64,000 nt of DNA from Eutypella sp. D-1 (lineage: Eukaryota; Ascomycota; Sordariomycetes; Xylariales; Diatrypaceae): positions 1,612,001 through 1,676,000 of the forward strand of contig JAJTTP010000007.1 in assembly GCA_023313575.1 (NCBI GenBank), in the 5' to 3' direction. Below the pieces are notes generated by a model. The model did not search any database, was not told where the DNA came from, and saw only the letters and a program-made list of their open reading frames with translations. Below are positions 25,601 through 37,500 of the stretch, piece after piece. A program made the translations under genes and the position numbers. Position 1 is the first letter of the stretch. Every line of letters starts with the position of its first letter.

Positions 25601-26858
25601 CCTATTCCATTGCACGCCGTTTCTATAGCTACCTAAGTATGATTAGATTATGTCAGTTAGAATAATTAAACTCTGAATCAAGCTACTCAGGTGTCCCATA
25701 ATCAGGATCATATTCTGTATAGTTGATTGCATCGGAGGCCACGTATATAGTCCCTACACCTTGTAGCCTAACATCGACGGGTTCTACTTAGTCTCCTTGG
25801 GACTGATTGAATGAATGAATCTGCCTCCATGTATGAACCAACACTGGCATGGCATCCTTTGAGTAGCATGTTGTTCCTCTCAGTAGCCGTTACGCCCATT
25901 GACGGGAAGCAGTCGGTACCAACGACGGTGGCAGCATCTCCATAATCGCTAACTCAAGGGCGCTTGGTTACTGAGTAGAATGATATGAGGACGTGCTTGT
26001 GCTTGTGTCAATGGGTACTCTAGCTCAAGGTCCTAAACGTATGCTATCTAGGGCTCGGTATGTGATGCCAGGCTAGTCCAACACCAAATAATATTCCGTA
26101 TCATGAGCAGATATCTTCATCTAGCGGGCCACGTATCATTCTTCGAAACCCTGGGTCCCAATTCTTACAGCCAATAAAGCTATCATTGGACGTAATGCCT
26201 AGCTGTTACGGGTATAAATGAATATGCCACTTTACCTATTACTCTTTCCTCAATGACGTGGTTCATTCCTGATATCTGAAACGCCATCTTACAGACTGTA
26301 TCAGGTGATAGAACCAGGGTGGCTCTCGGAGGTAAATTCTCCTACCTTTCCAAACCTAACGGATTTATTAAATTGGAGTTTCAAGGCATTAACGAGAAGT
26401 AACCGACGTAGGTAGCTATGAACGAGGCTCTGATATAGACCTATCACTCGATATAAATATCATACAGGGAAAGATGGACTACCTACAAACATTTGAGCAG
26501 CTCCCTTCACGCATCTGTAACGAAGCCGTCACCACTGGTCTTGATTTTAGATAACAGAAGATGTAGAAGGGATGAATACTTATATTGATCGCTAGCTATC
26601 TAGCTAAAGGAGAGACTATCTAGATGAGAGTGATTCCTATTCCCTTTTATATATGAAGGGTCACCACCAAAGGAGATGGAGCGCCACGTGGCTTTTGTTA
26701 TCAGTGGATAGGTCTATTCTGGAATGAGTGGTTATATATAGGACCTAGATCTCCCAGCCAGATTGATCGAGTGGAGAAGACCTAAGGCCCTCGAGACCCA
26801 AGAAGAATTATTAGTTATTCTGATTCTCTATATCCAAGCCCTAGATCCCTAGCCCTTG
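19671..26858. other. Gene-poor intergenic stretch
   Basis: Apart from a likely 3' UTR after 19670, I see no gene. Short frames (for example 20026-20352 and 24987-25307, both +) lack motifs and extendable splice sites. A GT-rich patch lies at 22440-22556 and a purine tract of AAAAG units at 22865-22902. Confidence 0.6.
22440..22556. repeat. GT-rich degenerate tandem repeat
   Basis: Irregular GGGTGTGTG / GGTGTGGAT and TGTATGCA units fill this patch on the + strand, giving CA-rich sequence on the other strand. It is a simple-sequence tract with no fixed unit. It is not the TTAGGG telomere repeat of filamentous fungi. Confidence 0.6.
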
Positions 26859-29102
26859 TTACACAATGCCATGAGTCGTAGGTCCACTCATAACACTATA
26901 TTCGCTGCCAGAGGTGCTCCGCTGACTGCGAGTGCTGATCGCAGAGCCGGGCCGCGACTTGTCAGATTTACTGATGTCACTGGGCAGAACGTCCTGTGTC
27001 AATATCCCTTGGTGCTGTTCCGGCTGCTGCGTGACAGACCGCACAGCAGCGGTGGTAGTTGCGATGACCGCCTTGACTGACGATTCTGCACGGCTTATGC
27101 GGTCTTCTAGCTCCGTAGTCCCGTGTTCGTCGGTATTCTGGGAATCAGCCTTACTCTCAAGATCTTCTAGAGAAGCTCCTTGGGGCTCAACCGTCAACTC
27201 TGGACTCCGGGGGGCGTCGCTCTGGAGGGTAGGTGTGAGGGGGATAAAATTTGAAGCGGGGCCGAGGGCCCAGGCTCTTTTGAAGGGTGTTGGCGGGGGA
27301 AATTTTGCAGAGGGACGGGGATGGGGACAGGGCTCTTGGGGCTGGGTGTATGTAGATTCCAAAAGAGTATTTTGCTCTTGCAGGAGTTTGTTTAGGTTTT
27401 CCATTAAGGGAACGAATGATCGCACCAACGTGTCGCTAATTTGCTCCAGCTTTTCCAGACGCTCTTCAATCTGCTTGAAGTGAAAGTCTCGCAGCTTCTC
27501 CATCTTGGGCAGCGCTTGCTGTTGGGATGGACAAAATGATGCCTCGCCATGATCTTCAGGCCGTCCTCGGGAGCCTAGAAAGTGTCCTGTCAATAGGCCT
27601 GAACGCATTGTTGGTGACCGCGGGCCTTGCATTTGTAACTTACTCTCGTGTGATGTTGTCTGTGGCGATATTGCGCCTGATTTCGCATCCAATTGTTGGG
27701 CGACACTGCTTAGAGCAGGGTACCTCGCCCAGTCAATATCAGAAGCAGTACCAAATTTCAGGGCCAATGCGATGCGCGCATCCACTAGTTTCGACTGGTC
27801 CCGCGGGTCGGTATTATGATGCATTGGCGCCTCTTCAGTAGTCTCCTTTCGTCTAGCGGAAGAAGAGGGATGAGAGCTTGTGCTTCCATTTCCGGCTTCA
27901 TCATCGAGCTGAGTACAGGGCTGGACGGCGACTGATGACGGCCGAGCTTGTTTCCCAAATGTACCAGAATTCGTCCTCTTAATCAATATCGTCTCGTCAA
28001 ACGAGGCGCGTGTAAGACGCGAAGCTTTAGATTGGTCTGTGCGAGGGGAAGGTAATAAATTGATCTGGGTCTTCGCATGGTCTGGGAGGTCTAACACTCC
28101 AGTGCTTACACTGGACCCTCCAACAAGCGTATTTGCCCCCGAAGACTTTGCCGGATGCATAAAAGGCGCCGTAGAAGAAGATCCAAGATCGAGGTTACTT
28201 GGATGGGTGCCTTTTCCTGGTGCTGCTCGCTGTTCATGAAATGACATCCTGCGCGCTCGTGGAAGTCGTGACGCTGAACCGCGTGATTCTGTCGACTGGC
28301 TCTGACGCGGTTCACTGGACGGGCCTGGCACTGCTTGGGGATCTACCGAGCGGTTCGATGCTCGAGCAAGGCCCAATTGAGCCTTGTTTACCAGTTCAGA
28401 AGGGTTTCTAAGTTTCGAAGACCATGCCGAGGGTGATTCCGGAGGCTCGTTCTCTTCCACGACGGGACTTAGACCCCTGTCGCCAAAGTCAGACGTACTG
28501 AAACGTCTACGGATCTCGCGTTGAAATTCAGTTCCTAGTGATACAGATTGTTGTAACTCCGGAATAAACTCTGGATTTGGCTGGGGGGACGGTATCGAGA
28601 TGGCGATGTGTTGATGTCCCCCACTTGTCGTCGAAGGGACTGCCGAATCTGGGAGAGAAAGGGCTGGAAGCTCCTCTTGCTTCCGACTCTTGCGGAATAG
28701 CTTACGCATGTTCCATCTCTCACCGTCCTGCGACTTTATGCTTGCACTATCCGAAGCAGACATATAGTTACCAGGTGGGGGAGGTTGCTGCAATAGGTCG
28801 ACCATATAGTCGATGTCATTGCTGCGCTTCCCGACACTAGGTGCATCTTCAGAGCTTGACCTTGGGGTATGATTATAGTGAACTGTATTCTCGCTACTCC
28901 CCATCTTGGTGGATCTTGGATGAAAAAACCGACTGCGACTTGCCTCAGACAAGCTCGATCGTCTTCCGTTGGAAGTTATAGATACCACTGATGGAGGCCT
29001 TGGTGGTGTCAAGCTGCTTTCTCCCCCGTCCTCTCTAGAGATGATAATTTCCTGTTCCACTAAGATCCCCGAAGTATTCGAGGACCAACTTTGACGCTTC
29101 AT
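26859..29102 (-). CDS. Serine/proline-rich coiled-coil protein of unknown function
   Basis: One uninterrupted frame of 747 codons on the minus strand, far longer than chance allows, starting at ATG 29102. I do not recognise the family. The first 520 residues are Ser/Pro/Arg-rich and probably disordered, with a more ordered-looking patch near residues 95-150 (IDYMVDLLQQPPPPGNYMS, then WNMRKLFRKSRKQEELP). Residues about 533-585 form a likely coiled coil with heptad-spaced Leu and charged residues (QIEERLEKLEQISDTLVRSF, then LMENLNKLLQEQNTLLE). There is no signal peptide or membrane segment. Many basic Ser motifs (RRSS, RKSRK, RRMS) could be kinase sites. The gene stands alone, with gene-poor DNA downstream and about 1.7 kb of apparently non-coding DNA upstream. 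Confidence 0.85.
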   Translation of the reverse strand: MKRQSWSSNTSGILVEQEIIISREDGGESSLTPPRPPSVVSITSNGRRSSLSEASRSRFFHPRSTKMGSSENTVHYNHTPRSSSEDAPSVGKRSNDIDYMVDLLQQPPPPGNYMSASDSASIKSQDGERWNMRKLFRKSRKQEELPALSLPDSAVPSTTSGGHQHIAISIPSPQPNPEFIPELQQSVSLGTEFQREIRRRFSTSDFGDRGLSPVVEENEPPESPSAWSSKLRNPSELVNKAQLGLARASNRSVDPQAVPGPSSEPRQSQSTESRGSASRLPRARRMSFHEQRAAPGKGTHPSNLDLGSSSTAPFMHPAKSSGANTLVGGSSVSTGVLDLPDHAKTQINLLPSPRTDQSKASRLTRASFDETILIKRTNSGTFGKQARPSSVAVQPCTQLDDEAGNGSTSSHPSSSARRKETTEEAPMHHNTDPRDQSKLVDARIALALKFGTASDIDWARYPALSSVAQQLDAKSGAISPQTTSHESKLQMQGPRSPTMRSGLLTGHFLGSRGRPEDHGEASFCPSQQQALPKMEKLRDFHFKQIEERLEKLEQISDTLVRSFVPLMENLNKLLQEQNTLLESTYTQPQEPCPHPRPSAKFPPPTPFKRAWALGPASNFIPLTPTLQSDAPRSPELTVEPQGASLEDLESKADSQNTDEHGTTELEDRISRAESSVKAVIATTTAAVRSVTQQPEQHQGILTQDVLPSDISKSDKSRPGSAISTRSQRSTSGSEYSVMSGPTTHGIV

Positions 29103-30846
29103 GACCCCAGTCTGGATAGATTAACGTAACAGAGGATCTCAACTTAAGCCTCACAAAGAATGGTCCTGACTTGATGTGATACCGTTGTCCTATTATATGT
29201 GAGCTCTCAAACAACCAGAAAGTGGGAGAAAAGAGGAAATAAGCTGAATGACTATACGCGCTTCGCCGTCTATTCAGGACATGATTCTGGCCTCAGAGGA
29301 CAAATATATCAAAGCAAACAGGATCAAGAGTGAAAAGAAGCGATATAGAGTATGGCAGAAATTTTTAGATGGCAAGCTGTTGGGGTCTTTGAGTTGTAAG
29401 AAAAGGTGACAAGGAAAAGGAATGGGAAGAGGGAGATATTAAGCCCTGCAGTTTCATACTCAATAAAGCGAAGCCGGGGAATCACCTTGACCTGAGCACT
29501 CCGCCCCCCTCCTCGCCTATATGCTTCGTGAAGGGATGTTGGGGTTTCTGCAGCATCGTACTTAAAGTAGCATCGATTGCCAGGAAAGACGTTGATGCCA
29601 ATGACACACATGTTGGGGTAATCGCTGAAAGTTGGAATTCGTCCGATATGCTCGTTTCCAGGGCCTCAGACGAATTTCTTTTACGATAAAATTATGTCTA
29701 TCGTCGATTTCTAGAAAGATAGCCAGCCAGTCGTAAGCCTCCATGTAATGCCGTAAGCCCGCGGAAGACTCTAGAGAGGGGCACAAGAAACTATGACTTT
29801 GGCCAGTGGCCACGAAAAGAAAAAGAAAAAGGGAAAACAGGTAAAATAACAAAAGACAGATCCATGAAATATACGAACGACTGGCAGAGTTCAGCCTTTT
29901 CCCTCCATGGCCCTCAAACACGAGGTCTCAATAGAGTTTATCAACGTGGTATATCCTAGGGGGGAAAGGAGTACTTCACGTCCTTCCCTAGAAGCGCGAT
30001 AGAACCATGCATTTTCCGACGTTCGAGACAACATGAAGAAAAAAAAGAAAAATAAGTAACTATGGTATTACCTACTACACAAATAATTCTGAATTGTTAC
30101 TATCTCATAGCCGTCATTTTATCCCTCTCTTTGCTGTAGTCTTTGATAAAAGCTGTGTCTCATGCTGATAGTGATACTACAAAGAGATACCGCGATACTA
30201 GGTACAAAAATGCACTGTGAAGCTCGAGTCTGCAACTCTGGTAATAGAGTTTACTTCAGCTTGAGCAATATGCATGCACCCCCAACGTTCTGCTCAGCGC
30301 TTTGACAGTTTACCTCATTCAATAATTACAAAAAAAAATGTCAACAAGGAGTGTCGGGTATAGTCCATGATATTGTCTTACAGCTCAGTACCGTGGTCCG
30401 TTCACCGGTTGTTTAGTAACGAAAGAGCTCACCACAATTTGGGAGGGAGCATTTGCGTACCTTATCCGAATGAGTAATGAGGATCACGCCCGATTGATGT
30501 AGAAATATGAGCAGCGAAATATGAGCGTAAAGTTTGTATGGAAGTAAAGATCGGGCGCTTCGATGGCTTTGTTATCTTAGCTGCCCACCAATCGAGAGTC
30601 ATGAATCATAACAGGGAGGGGGGCAAATGCCAGCAATCTGGAAATACGGTCGCGTAACTGCGTACATACTATTCAATTCGTAAAACATAACCCATATGCA
30701 AGGAACACGAGCTTTCGTGAAGAAGATTCCTGTCGCAGTCAAATACGTAGCCTTACCAATCACGTAGTGATTCACCTCTTGGCAGCTGAGTAGTGCCATC
30801 ACTACCTAACCACGAACGGCGCCGTCAACTGCCAGTAGAGACTTCC
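29103..30846. other. Intergenic region between divergent genes
   Basis: Shared 5' region of the minus-strand coiled-coil gene and the plus-strand dehydrogenase. Minus-strand frames at 29562-29921 (119 codons, with a hydrophobic FYLFSLFLFLF segment) and 29324-29611 have no recognisable motif and do not splice convincingly into a longer product. I treat them as chance or leader sequence. Confidence 0.5.
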
Positions 30847-31716
30847 ATGTCCAAGCCCTGGATCTTCATCTCCCCAGCGAGCCGGGGAATAGGTCACGCG
30901 CTGGCGCGGCACTTGTTGCAGAGAACACGGACCCCGATTGTAGGGACGGCGCGACAGGACCTGGCGGGCGTTAAGGCGTCGATTCTACAGGACCTAGAGC
31001 CCCATGGCCTCAACGCCTCACACCACGACTACGAAAGACGCCTGCACGTGCTCCAGCTCGACGTAACGAACGAGGGGAGCATAGCTGCCGCTGCGAAGGC
31101 TACGGAGGAGCTGTTCCCTGGCATGACGCATCACCTGCACCTTGGATTCGCGCTGCCAGGTGTACTGCGGCCGGAACGCAGCCCCGCGGCCATCGAATAT
31201 GCAGACGCCCTGCACACCCTACGCGTCAACATACTCGGCCCGCTTATGCTGATTAAGCACTTTGGGGAGTTCCTGCCGCGGCGGGTCGGGGAGCTGGACC
31301 TTCGTTCGGTTGGCGCGGAGGGGGTTGACGGGGGAGACAGTAGCGAAACCCCCCTCCTTTCGCTCCCGGAGCACGCAACGTTCGTGGCGGCCGCTGCCCG
31401 TGTGGGATCGACGTCGGACAACCGTCTTGGCGGGTGGTACAGCTACCGGGCGTCGAAGGCCGGGGTGATAAGCGTGGCGCGCACGTACGATATACACCTG
31501 CGCGCGCGGAGCGGCGGGCGAGCCATCGCCCTCGCCTATCACCCGGGCACCGTGCGCACGGGGCTCAGCCGCGAGTTCTGGAACCATGTGCCCCCCGACC
31601 AGCTGTTCAGCCCGGATAGAGCCGCCCGGTACCTCGCCGACCTCGTCTGCCGCCGCCTCGGCCCCGGACATAGGGGTCGCTGTTGGGATTGGAAGGGCGA
31701 GGAGGTCTTGCCATGA
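30847..31716 (+). CDS. Short-chain dehydrogenase/reductase (SDR), C-factor-like
   Basis: A single-exon frame of 289 residues from ATG 30847; an upstream in-frame GTG is ignored. The N-terminus forms the Rossmann beta-alpha-beta unit with a modified cofactor loop (SPASRGIGHALA, Gly14 and Gly16), where the classical motif is TGxxxGxG. The catalytic triad is visible: Tyr200 and Lys204 in SYRASK, with Ser188 twelve residues before the Tyr. The usual NNAG motif is replaced by GFALPG. The product is expected to be a soluble NAD(P)H-dependent oxidoreductase; the substrate cannot be told from sequence. AYHPGTVRTGLS near the C-terminus fits SDRs of the C-factor type. GC-rich at third positions, unlike its flanks. 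It is convergent with the annexin gene, 339 bp between stops. Confidence 0.88.
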   Translation: MSKPWIFISPASRGIGHALARHLLQRTRTPIVGTARQDLAGVKASILQDLEPHGLNASHHDYERRLHVLQLDVTNEGSIAAAAKATEELFPGMTHHLHLGFALPGVLRPERSPAAIEYADALHTLRVNILGPLMLIKHFGEFLPRRVGELDLRSVGAEGVDGGDSSETPLLSLPEHATFVAAAARVGSTSDNRLGGWYSYRASKAGVISVARTYDIHLRARSGGRAIALAYHPGTVRTGLSREFWNHVPPDQLFSPDRAARYLADLVCRRLGPGHRGRCWDWKGEEVLP

Positions 31717-32055
31717 TTGACTACGCTACACTAGTCAAGGGGAATGGAGCACCGCAGGGGATTTTCATATATACACGTTATGTAAAGAATTTAAATAAGT
31801 TTATTTGTTGTTTCTAATTTTCGTTCGTCTTCGTACTTGATATATCGTGATTTCGTACTCATTCAACTCATGCGTCATGTTCCCCCTCGTCCGGTTATCT
31901 TTCGAAATTAAATCCAATCTATAACCCCAACACTTTCCACCATGGGTTTCATACTCAGTCATCATTTCCTTTCTTCTATACCATACCGGCCTGTGCATCT
32001 AGTCCAGTCCTTGGACAGTATATCGGAAAGGGCAGGGACAAGGACGTTGGTATAC
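31717..32055. other. Short convergent intergenic region
   Basis: 339 bp between the stop codons of the dehydrogenase and the annexin-like gene. It is AT-rich and presumably holds both 3' UTRs. No further gene seen. Confidence 0.7.
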
Positions 32056-34567
32056 CTACTTGTCTCTCCGATCTCGGTTATCTCGGCTGCGCGATCGGCT
32101 GCGCTCTCGGCTACGCTCTCGGCTACGACTTCGGTTCCTAGAGTGACCTTCGACTTCAAGGTAGGGGCCACTAGCGGTGGCCCTCCTCTCCCTACCGCCC
32201 TCCCTATCCTTGTCGTCCTTATTATGGTGGCGGCTACCACTGCTACTACTGTAGGCACGATGGCGTCCCTCCCTTTCCCTTTCACGCTCTTTCTCACGTT
32301 CTAGCTCGCGCTCGCGCTCACGCTCACGCTCCCTCTCGGCATCCCTATCCTCTTTCCTCACCTCCCGGATGATGCCCTCATCGCGAGCGAACTTCTTGAC
32401 GTCATCGGGCATGCGGGTGACGACGAGCTGCTGGCAGAAGAGACCCCAGGCGCCGCTGGTGCCGTCCCGCACCGCGTCCGCGAGCTCCACGCCGTACCGC
32501 TCCCGGTACGCCCGCTTAACCGCCGCCATGTGGTCCCGGTCCCAGTGGAACCGCACCAGGCGGCTAGTCAGCAAGTCGCGGCGGAGACCGTCGCGGTCCT
32601 TGCCAGAGCCCCGCGCCTCTTTGAGCGCGTGATGTAGCAGCAACGCGTCTCGTACCGGTTTGTTGATCACGCCATTAAGGATGTGCGCTAAGACCTCACC
32701 CTGTCGATGCGCATGTTAGCGATCTCACCACATGCGAAATGGGAGGGAAAAGATCAAGGTTCAGAAAGTGCCAGAAAGAAGGTTTAAGGCAACTCACAAC
32801 TAAGTTTCCGCTCTTTTTGAGCGCCTCGCGCGCGATATTGGTACGGAAGGATCTTTCGTAAAAGCGAAGAACCTCGCGGAGATGGGAGTCGCTGCGAAGG
32901 ATAACTATCTGGAGCATGGCGGTCTCGCCGCCGCGCTCGGCACGAACAGCGCGGTAGAGGGCCTCGACGTCATCGCGGATAAGTTCGTCGTTGATCGGGA
33001 GGGGGCGACCTTGGTCGTCGTACTCCTCCATGCGACGGGCCTCCAGGGCGAGCAGCACGGCGCGTTTGAACTTGTCCTCGCGCAACTCGGCACGCATGCA
33101 AGCCACGAGCGAGTCGCGATACTTTTTATCGCTGAAGGAGTCGATGATGGCACGGACCTCGTTGTTAGGCCGGCCCATAAGCGCCTCGATGAGGAGCTCT
33201 CGCCGCGTCTTGTCGCCCTGGTACCAGAAGTTGGCCCAGTAGGCCTCACTCTCCCAACGGCCGAGCGCCGTCGCGTAGCACGCCTTCATCAGGCTCGGGT
33301 CCTCGTCCTTTAGGCGTGCTCGGATGTGCTTCGCCACGTTGACGCCCTTGCGTTCGGGCCCTGCCTTAACCAGTCGTTTGTATTCGGTCCGTAGCTCCAT
33401 CAGCTGCCCATGCGTCATTCCTGGTAAGAGTTCGATCAGCGGCTCGGTGTCCGGCATCTTCCGGTCTCCTCGCAGTGCCTGCGCTAGCCGAGCCGCGTCG
33501 TCTACTGGGTCGTGGAACCGCGCCCGTCGCCGCTTCTTCTCTCCCGACTCGCTGTCCGAGATCCCTGGGGACAACGGTTCGAGTTCGCCACCGGCTCCGG
33601 GCCCGTTGGAAGGCATAAGGAGCGGGGACGGCATAGGCGACATCGACTGGTAAGTGCCATGGTAAGCCTCCAATAGTGGTGAGGGCGGCGCATTCCCCAC
33701 AGACAGCGAGGGCGAGGCGTGTCCCGTATTCACAGTGAGCGAGGAACTGGCACGATGATGGGCTGCAGTGTTGAGGGAGAGTGCAGCTACACGTTTCGTC
33801 GGCACGGGCGGCTTGTCGGGCCGGCTAGGAGGATTGTCGGTCCGGACACGGACGGTTGGGTCCGCGGTCACGACGTTGGGTACCGGTGAGCGCGGATCCC
33901 CATCGAAATGTTGGGAAAACGTGGAGTTGACATAGCTCAACTTATCATCTTGTCGGTTATGCTGATACGGCAGTGGCTGTCCAAAAGGGCGAGTCGGTGA
34001 TGCGGATGCAGTTCTGTCGTGTCGTGAGGGTCTGGGGGCTTCTAACGTGGGAATCTTCCCATATGCCAGATCGTTCTCTAGCTTCTCTTTCTTGACGTCT
34101 TTCTTGTATTTCCGCTCCCTCGCTACGTCACCCAGCTTGCCACCCAACTCCTTGGCATACTTGGCTGGCAGAAGGGCCTCAGCTCCGCGCTTGAGATGAT
34201 CCATCGGAGAGGAAGCCTCTTCCTTCTCTTGCCGCCCGGGTCCGGCATATGCAGGTTGGCTGCCGTCGCGGCTGCCGTCACGGTAGTTATCATGTCGAGT
34301 GTGATGATAGTAGGTATCGTCGTCGTCCGTAGGGGATACGACAGGGTAAGAGGGATTAGGGGTCGCTACAAATTGAGAGGATCCACGAGGGTTGATCCGG
34401 GTATGATGGTAAGCGTCGTGGTCGTAGTCGTAATTGCCAGTAGGCATCTTGTCAGTTTGCATCCTAATGGGGGACGGGTCTTGTACCCGGACAGTCGGAT
34501 CACGTTCAAAAGAATTTCTACGGCTTCGAGATCCACGAGGGCTGCCGTTGTCGACGTTGAGAGACAT
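32056..34567 (-). CDS. Annexin-like protein (ANXC4 type) with disordered head and RE/RS-rich tail
   Basis: Two exons, 34567-32798 and 32700-32056, are joined across a 97-nt intron (GTGAGT donor, CAG acceptor, phase 0), giving 804 residues. Residues 1-355 are polar, Ser/Pro/Tyr-rich and probably disordered. Residues about 360-690 hold the annexin core of helical repeats, for example IELLPGMTHGQLMELRTEYK, LMGRPNNEVRAIIDSFSDK and LREVLRFYERSF. Family members bind acidic phospholipid membranes, usually with Ca2+. Here the canonical G-x-G-T calcium loops look degenerate in all repeats, so calcium dependence is doubtful. After the core, residues about 700-804 are a run of RE dipeptides followed by RS dipeptides, like an SR-protein tail. 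Long annexins of this kind are known from Aspergillus (anxC4). The gene is convergent with the SDR gene. Confidence 0.85.
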
Positions 34568-37500
34568 ATTTAAGTGGTCGTCTCGGCGTTTTGTGCCTCG
34601 ACAACCTGAAAAGCGGCAAGCTCTCGATGCGATTGGGAGGTTTTCAGAGCACTAATTAGTTGGAGCGGTGATGATCACAGGCCTGAAAGGACCGTCTGGC
34701 GGTTGAGAAAAGAGCTTAAAAACTGTAGGACAAGTCACTATTCCACCACGCTCGGCTTTTCGTATCCAATAGTTGGCTGGTTCGAATCTTGGCGATGAGC
34801 TGGACGAGACGAATGACTGACTTGCGGGGTATTTGTAGCCAAGCAGCGTCCCAAGCAGCGTTCCAAGCAGCGTCCCGAGATCAAAGAGGTCAAGTTGGTG
34901 GGCTGGTGGATTTAGTTAGCGGGTTAGTTGATGGGTTGGTTCAACTCGGTTCGTCAAACTTGGTTGGTCGAGTTGTTCAGTGATCCTGGTTTTTTCCAGT
35001 TGTCTTTTTCCTAATGAGGTCTTTTCCGTTGTTTCCCGTTGGCACCAACCCCTGAGATCTCCACTACACAGTATCGCCAACCTCCTGCCAACTAATAACG
35101 ACAATTGCTTTGTCCTCGAGTCACCACTATCGTTCGACTTTGATAACCCGGGAAATCCGAACTCGAGTTATATGCCTAACAAAGAATAGATTTCGCGAGA
35201 AAAAAATTAAAAAAATTTCAGTTCAACGCCGTGGGATAATTTAAATATATGACCAGAATGAACTGTGAAACGGCCGCTTACCCAAGAAAACCTTATGGAC
35301 AAAAAGGAACAAGGGTGGGCCGGTTGATTGGGGGCTGTGAGAAAAGCTGAAGGCGCATGCATACACTGACAGCCTGAACCTGATACACAGCAGTAGAGCA
35401 CAGCAGCAATACAGTAAGATCTGCTCCAGTCTTCGAGTCTAGTGTTCTGGTGATGACGCTAGCTTTCCTATCAATCTGTCTGCTACCCCCATTTCTGCGA
35501 TCCAGCAGAAACGGGTGGCTCGTCAACTTATACTAAGAGGAAGCATGGCAGTTTGCATGTCATTGAAGGCCCCTCTATCTCGCGTTCGCTACGTAATAAG
35601 TCATTAATTCGATGCACTGCCAGGACTGGCCAAGTCAGGGACAGCACGGCGAGCCCGTGGCTAGGGTAGCCGGGATGGAAGAAAAACAGAGGGGGCTGGG
35701 GCTGTGAAGCTGCATACAATACGTGCAGGGGCGCCAACGCTTGTAGTTCGGCGCCGGCATTTCACCGTTTACGCACGGTTTAGTGGGCTTGCATGTTGCC
35801 CGTTAGACTAAAAAATACAGAAGCTGATGGTATCTGACGGACCTCAGCTTTCGAAAAGGATCCGATCGTCGTCCGCATCCGGCCGGCAATCGACTACCTT
35901 CTCATCTTGTATGGTCTACCCCCATATCCGATAGTCCATTGCCAATATCCAAAGTTTACCTATCCCATCGCACAGGGCGGCACAAGGTTAATTCTCTCGG
36001 GCGATACCAGAATGTGACATGCTGTGCCGTGTCGTGTTGTGCCATGTTGGTGGCACAAGCCAGGTTTCCATCTCCCTTCCACCATGCAAGTTTGCATTCC
36101 ACAAGGGAAATAAAAGCGCGCAGATGTAAGTCAAAGAGGCAAACGTCAAGAACCTCATCTCGTAACCAACCTCTGGGTATCTCGTAAGCATTTACTTGCT
36201 ACAAGTATGAGTCGGTATGCAACCTAGCAACTATGCAAGTGGCAGAGACAAAGCCATGGTAATACGATCATGTGGAGGCACACCGACTGGCTGGGATTCC
36301 ATCCCACATGAATTCCGTGCCCCGGTCCCTCAGCCCCCCCCCCCCCAAACCCCGCTACTATAATGCTAAGCCACACCCGTACCTGAATCTCCGTGTCTTC
36401 TGTATTAGACGAACCCTAGAACTGGTCCGGAGACTCCGGCTCATCGGTGCAGAATGACCTCAGATTTCAAAAAATTGATGTATGAGACAGCCGGTGTGGA
36501 ACTCTCGGGTGACGCTAGCAGGATCGAATCCCCTCATGTGGATGGCAAAGCCCTACGATTGCTGTTGAAGTTGGGCCGTTGGGCCCCTCCGGCCCTCCGC
36601 CCCTCGGGCTGCCCCAAACCTAGTGGGGTACTTTCCGGGGGTTTGCCGGGGCCTACTCCGCTCCGGTGTTTCCCTTGCTTGTTGCAACTACCTAGATACT
36701 ACCGCCAGTGAACTCGTATATCTACACACTAACCCCAACTTCGCAGCCTCAGTATCCACCCCATTCGTTGTTCTGGTTAGTGGATGATGCTGCTTCCCCT
36801 TTGGCCTTCCCATCGCAATCATGCGGAGAATTCTCGCTGTGATAGCAGCTATGATCTGGTAAACCTTGATATCTAGCCCAAGGTATAGGCTTCCAGCATC
36901 AGCACAACTACATAGCATAACCCTCGACCTGGCCATGGCTTGTCGCCTGCATCATGAGGCAAGAGAGGCTCGCAGTACATACACCTTTCGATGTGCAGTT
37001 GGCCCCCTCTCTCTTTTATAAAATGCTATGAACAATGTCCCTAAGGCAGTTGCACCGCCATGATGCCTACCTAGCGACTGGAGTTCTTGAGAAGGGCCTC
37101 AGACTGCAGTTCCACGGCCATGTGGCTAGGTAGGAACCATCCACGAAGCCATCACTAGCTTACCCAGCGTTAGCAAGCTCCGGTAGCCGTACGCGCGAGC
37201 TTTGCGAATATTACACACAATTGAAAAACTCATGCGCAGAGTCTAGACAGTGTCAACCGCCTCCGAAGCGGGAGAGACCCGTATTATGGCGGCATTAGCA
37301 GAATGTCTCGCATGAAGATGTATAGTTACCTTAGCAGACCGGTCGCTTAGAGTTCCTAGAGCATGTCATGGCGAGGTCTGGGTTTCGCTATCCTACACAG
37401 GCATTTTTCAGAGCCCACACCTTCTTTAAGCATGCAGAGTACGATGGTGAATTCAGCACGGGCGATACAGGTCATACAAAGCGTTTGGGCCGAGAGAATC

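Noticed and set aside
34765..34795. GGTTCGAATCT resembling a tRNA T-loop
   Set aside because: The flanking five bases do not pair as a T-stem and no D-arm lies upstream.
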